The notes under the pieces: generated by a model | Told to the model about the DNA's origin: nothing | The model's input: the letters and a program-made list of their open reading frames with translations, nothing else | Database searches by the model: none | Position numbers and translations under genes: made by a program | Source of the DNA: Procambarus clarkii | Lineage: Eukaryota > Arthropoda > Malacostraca > Decapoda > Cambaridae | DNA: 64,000 bases | Direction of reading: 5' to 3' | Assembly: GCF_040958095.1 (NCBI RefSeq) | Contig: NC_091152.1 | Coordinates: 15,856,213 to 15,920,212, forward strand | Part shown: piece by piece, positions 63,291-64,000 of the stretch | How positions within the stretch are numbered: the stretch's first letter is position 1 | Layout: the number at the start of each line of letters is the position of its first letter

Positions 63291-64000
63291 GTAATTATAC
63301 TCGTATCATATTGTCTCCAAAAAATATATAAATTATTTAGAGATTTCATGTGCTTTCTCAGCCTCTAGTTGGATATTCCATCATTGTATGTTTCAGTACA
63401 ATTAAAATCATAAATACAGCCTTCTCCATCCACTCATTTATCTCCTTTATCACAATTACATATTATTCCTCCCAAGTAAAAGCCTATCCGTAACTGCTCA
63501 CTTTATCCCACATTACTCGGTTATGAGACATCCAGTTACATGTAATTCAGATCTCTCCTGCTCACATTGCTTTCAGTCTGAATTGCTAAGTATACTTGAT
63601 CTAGTACAAATTTATGAACTTTCCGGGTCATTCATGAACACTATATTCATATTTTCTAAAATTATCTGATCCTACTGTCTCCTGGTTATGCTCTCATGCA
63701 GTCAGCACAGCTGTGTAGTATGGAGCTTTTAATACTGTACATTGCCGAGTCATACTGGTGCTGTTCACATTCAGGGAGTGTTTAACATCCAGGCTAGCCG
63801 TCTGTTCCGGTTCCTTCCCATTTCGCGGAATGGACTATTTTCACTGCTTCCTGTGGCTTTGCCGGGCATCTGGACATCGATCTCTACGCTTTGGTGTGGT
63901 CTCGGCATCTGCCTTCTTGTGTAGGGACATTCCAAGACTCTGAGATCTCAAGGTAGTTGCCTTTTGGCTGGACTGGTAAGGGTGAATTTACTTTTTTTTT
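63291..64000. other. GCN1 intron 26 (incomplete), repeat-like right end
   Basis: 63291-63735: nothing recognised. About 63900-63990 (CTCGGCATCTGCC, CAAGGTAGTTGCCTTTTGGCTGGACTGG) resembles the unclassified repeat at 51940-51990. The window ends in a T-run. Confidence 0.35.

Overview
The window is eukaryotic, intron-rich, AT-rich animal DNA. The repeat content (several tRNA-derived SINE families, foldback elements, non-LTR and DIRS-like fragments) looks like that of a decapod crustacean, probably a crayfish. That assignment is an inference from gene sequence and familiar repeats, not from a database search.

Three protein-coding genes are present. (1) At 187-18979 on the + strand is the 3' part of a C2CD3 (centriole distal-end / ciliogenesis) gene: ten exons in one continuous frame, with the start codon outside the window. 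(2) At 24151-34013 on the - strand is a complete PSMD14/RPN11 gene, the 26S proteasome lid deubiquitinase: seven coding exons, 311 codons, with the JAMM zinc-site residues intact. (3) From 35832 to the right edge on the + strand is the 5' part of GCN1, the ribosome-bound activator of the eIF2alpha kinase GCN2: 26 exons, about 1,560 codons of HEAT repeats, with the C-terminal third outside the window. All exon junctions were read by hand and agree in phase, so none of the three genes shows a break.

Layout: C2CD3 and PSMD14 are tail to tail, with about 5.2 kb between stop codons. PSMD14 and GCN1 are head to head, with 1.8 kb between start codons, and appear to share a divergent promoter region. 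PSMD14 probably has a 5' UTR intron (donor at 35125/35124, acceptor at 34021/34020). GCN1 has an out-of-frame upstream ATG whose reading frame overlaps the GCN1 start. The remaining sequence is introns and intergenic DNA rich in mobile elements: a tRNA-derived SINE in at least seven near-full copies, other tRNA-headed SINEs, four foldback hairpin elements of about 80-175 bp, a TA-flanked MITE with a nested SINE, a hAT-like MITE, LINE reverse-transcriptase remnants (two of them interrupted by younger insertions), DIRS-like tyrosine-recombinase fragments, and a tRNA-Thr(UGU) gene in a GCN1 intron.

I did not find a new multi-gene system. The observations most worth checking are the domain-poor C2CD3 architecture, the overlapping uORF of GCN1, a 54-bp tandem duplication that copies an exon end together with its splice donor, the tRNA-Thr/SINE pair, a tRNA-like element with terminal inverted repeats and a perfect 14-bp target duplication, and the intronic foldback hairpins.
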